Origin: Syntrophaceae bacterium
Lineage (GTDB): Bacteria > Desulfobacterota > SM23-61
Direction: 5' to 3'
Assembly (NCBI GenBank): GCA_003154025.1
Contig: PMCE01000313.1
Location: forward strand, 485-8,283
Length of the DNA stretch: 7,799 bases
A program made the translations under genes and the position numbers. Below the pieces are notes generated by a model, which saw nothing but the letters and a program-made list of their open reading frames with translations, was not told the origin of the DNA and did not search any database. Positions 6,601 to 7,799 of this stretch are shown one piece after another (the first letter of the stretch is position 1; each line of letters starts with the position of its first letter).

Positions 6601-6626
6601 TTTTGATTGCGGCTACGCCGCGCCGT
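6601..6626 (+). repeat. 26-nt dispersed unit, copy A
   Basis: This copy aligns without gaps to the units at 6728 and 6777. It keeps an intact mini-palindrome GCGGCTACGCCGC (6609-6621) within the shared pattern TTTTGRTTGSGGCT..GCCGCGC. It matches copy B at about 19-20 of 26 positions. Confidence 0.55.
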
Positions 6627-6658
6627 ACTACTTACTCGCAAACTCTGAAATTTTTACT

Positions 6659-6736
6659 AAGCAAAAAGCATCCCCCCCACCCTAGCCCTCCCCCTCGGAG
6701 GGAGGAGGGGAGGGAGGGGGTGATTCTTTTTGGTTG
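6659..6736. repeat. C-rich/G-rich imperfect palindrome with G-quadruplex motifs on both strands
   Basis: The left arm runs from AAGCAAAAAGCATC (6659-6672) through C7, CCC, CCC and C5 tracts to about 6696. The right arm is its imperfect inverse, with G-tracts at 6700-6702, 6707-6710, 6712-6714 and 6716-6720 followed by TGATTCTTTTTGGTT. On the plus strand the four G-tracts (3, 4, 3 and 5 long, loops of 4, 1 and 1) fit a G-quadruplex motif. On the minus strand the complement of the C-tracts (5, 3, 3 and 7 long, loops of 1, 3 and 1) fits another. The arms are about 36 nt long. Confidence 0.65.
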
Positions 6737-6753
6737 GGGCTCTGCCGCGCTAG
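6728..6753 (+). repeat. 26-nt dispersed unit, copy B
   Basis: This unit is a direct repeat of the one at 6777, 49 nt away. TTGGTT followed by CTCTGCCGCGCT is shared exactly, and only 3 of 22 core positions differ. Its left end overlaps the right flank of the C-rich/G-rich palindrome. Confidence 0.6.
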
Positions 6754-6776
6754 GTTCATCTGTGTCCCGATAAAAT

Positions 6777-6802
6777 TCTTGGTTACGCCTCTGCCGCGCT
6801 GT
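6777..6802 (+). repeat. 26-nt dispersed unit, copy C
   Basis: This is the third copy of the unit, reading TTGGTTACGCCTCTGCCGCG and onward. It lies in the same orientation as copies A and B, with ATTCTT preceding the core in both B and C. Confidence 0.6.
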
Positions 6803-6927
6803 GCTATCCTATTCCTGATTGGACCCTCTTTCCATTCATGCCTCACCCGGGTTGAAGCGGCAGGAGTTTGGGCTCCATCCCCTGCGCGTCTCTCCCTAAA
6901 TTGAATGTTCGAACGATCGACCCTCAA

Positions 6928-7799
6928 ATGTATCTCTTAGGAATAGAATCTTCCTGCGATGAGACTGCCGCCGCAGTGGTGCAGGACGGACAAAAGATCC
7001 TGTCCAGCGTCGTCGCTTCTCAGGTCCCCATTCACCGGAAATACGGCGGGGTCGTGCCCGAACTGGCTTCCCGGCATCATGTAGAATCCATCCTCCCCGT
7101 AATCCAAGAGGCTTTATCCCAGGCCGAAATCGGCTTGAAAGATGTCGAAGGAATCGCCGTTACCCAGGGGCCGGGATTGGTGGGCTCCCTCCTGGTCGGC
7201 ATCGCCGCCGCCAAATCGCTGGCCTATGTTCTCAACCTCCCCTTCGTAGGGGTCAACCACGTTCTGGGGCACGTGGCGGCAATTTTTTTCGACCTTCCGG
7301 GTCTGGAATTTCCTTTTCTCTCCCTGGTGGTCTCGGGAGGGCACACGAGTCTCTTCCGGATGGAATCCCGGACGAGGATGACTCTCCTCGGCCGAACCCG
7401 CGATGATGCCGCGGGGGAGGCCTTCGACAAAGTGGCCAAACTCCTCGAATTGGGCTATCCGGGAGGGGGAATCATCGACCGGCTAAGCCGGGAGGGAAAC
7501 CGCGACGCCATTCCCTTTCCCCGCATCCTCCTGGAAGCCGATTCCCTCGATTTCAGCTTCAGCGGGGTGAAGACGGCCGTTCTCAATCATGTGAAGGGCC
7601 TTGGGGAGAAGCCTTCTTCTTCTCAGGTCAGGGATATCGCCGCCTCGTTCCAGGAGGCGGTCGTGGATACCCTGGTCTCCAAAGTCTTCCGGGCGGCCCG
7701 CCAGGAAAGGATTCAAGAGGTGGTCGTAGCCGGCGGGGTGGCCTGCAATTCCCGCCTGCGGGAAAAATTGCTCCGGCAAGGGGAGGGGGGGGGAGTCTC
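6928..7799 (+). CDS. tsaD: tRNA t6A threonylcarbamoyltransferase TsaD, first 290 codons (cut by window edge)
   Basis: TsaD transfers the threonylcarbamoyl group from the TsaC-made adenylate to A37 of ANN-decoding tRNAs, working with TsaB and TsaE. Visible signatures are GIESSCDETAAAVV at residues 5-18, GGVVPELASRHH at 40-51, GPGLVGSLLVG at 81-91, the metal-binding HVLGH (His111, His115), VSGGHT at 135-140, DDAAGEAFDKVAKLLELGYPGG at about 159-180, FSFSGVKTAVL at 209-219 and VAGGVACNSRL at 267-277. Roughly 45-50 C-terminal residues, including the third metal ligand, lie past the right edge. Many bacterial homologues have HxEGH, whereas here the third position is Leu. ATG at 6928 gives the normal N-terminus, but I see no clear Shine-Dalgarno before it (upstream bases CGATCGACCCTCAA). 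An upstream in-frame TTG at 6901 is no better placed. Confidence 0.96.
   Translation, partial: MYLLGIESSCDETAAAVVQDGQKILSSVVASQVPIHRKYGGVVPELASRHHVESILPVIQEALSQAEIGLKDVEGIAVTQGPGLVGSLLVGIAAAKSLAYVLNLPFVGVNHVLGHVAAIFFDLPGLEFPFLSLVVSGGHTSLFRMESRTRMTLLGRTRDDAAGEAFDKVAKLLELGYPGGGIIDRLSREGNRDAIPFPRILLEADSLDFSFSGVKTAVLNHVKGLGEKPSSSQVRDIAASFQEAVVDTLVSKVFRAARQERIQEVVVAGGVACNSRLREKLLRQGEGGGV

Larger units (their letters stand above)
6322..6927. other. Gene-free region made largely of small repeats, between pilC and tsaD
   Basis: This stretch of about 600 nt has no convincing coding sequence. From left to right it holds the GC hairpin after pilC, an AT-rich segment (about 6410-6484), a multi-hairpin element (6485-6554), the first copy of a 26-nt unit (6601-6626), a C-rich/G-rich palindrome (6659-6736), two more copies of the 26-nt unit (6728-6753 and 6777-6802), and about 120 nt of unremarkable sequence before tsaD. 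I could not identify a tsaD promoter in it. Confidence 0.75.

Noticed and set aside
6407..6685. Possible small protein of 92 codons between pilC and tsaD
   Set aside because: Its middle (RGGPCGRPR) is simply the translated multi-hairpin repeat, and the end runs into the C-rich palindrome. There is no Shine-Dalgarno and no family resemblance.
6481..6802. CRISPR array
   Set aside because: The repeats are degenerate and irregularly spaced (127 and 49 nt), belong to different families, and have no adjacent cas genes.
6682..6927. Possible leftward small protein of 81 codons before tsaD
   Set aside because: It reads through the G-rich palindrome and two copies of the 26-nt repeat and has no recognisable domain.

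Overview
The window is chromosomal and GC-rich. It carries housekeeping and type IV pilus genes and looks like a Desulfobacterota (former Deltaproteobacteria) genome. The main reason is PilC, which resembles the Geobacter-type protein as I remember it. The pgpA-cinA-thpR-recA gene order and the short intergenic palindromes also fit. The lineage call is an inference and was not tested by any search.

Layout. Positions 1-3008 hold a leftward cluster, read on the minus strand in the order pgpA, cinA, thpR, recA. RecA runs off the left edge, with 196 codons visible. Gaps between these genes are 28-42 nt, so they are probably one transcript covering phospholipid synthesis, pyridine-nucleotide salvage, an RNA 2',3'-cyclic phosphodiesterase and recombination. 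pgpA and cinA both appear to use TTG starts. Positions 3009-3375 are a divergent intergenic region. It contains a long imperfect inverted repeat (3157-3287) and a near-consensus sigma-70 promoter (TTGACA, 17 nt, TATATT) just upstream of pilB. Positions 3376-6321 hold pilB and pilC on the plus strand. They encode the pilus extension ATPase, with an N-terminal MshEN-type (c-di-GMP-binding) signature, and the inner-membrane platform protein. No pilT lies between them.

Positions 6322-6927 have no convincing gene. This stretch holds a GC hairpin after pilC and then a mosaic of small palindromic and direct repeats: a multi-hairpin element at 6485-6554, three copies of a 26-nt unit at 6601, 6728 and 6777, and a palindrome with G-quadruplex motifs on both strands at 6659-6736. 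Positions 6928-7799 are the 5' 290 codons of tsaD, the t6A tRNA-modification gene, cut by the right edge.

I found no new multi-gene system. The observations most worth a second look are non-coding: the repeat mosaic before tsaD, the related hairpin between cinA and thpR that leaves thpR without a visible Shine-Dalgarno, and the structured region between pgpA and pilB. The predicted c-di-GMP input to PilB is the most useful protein-level inference.
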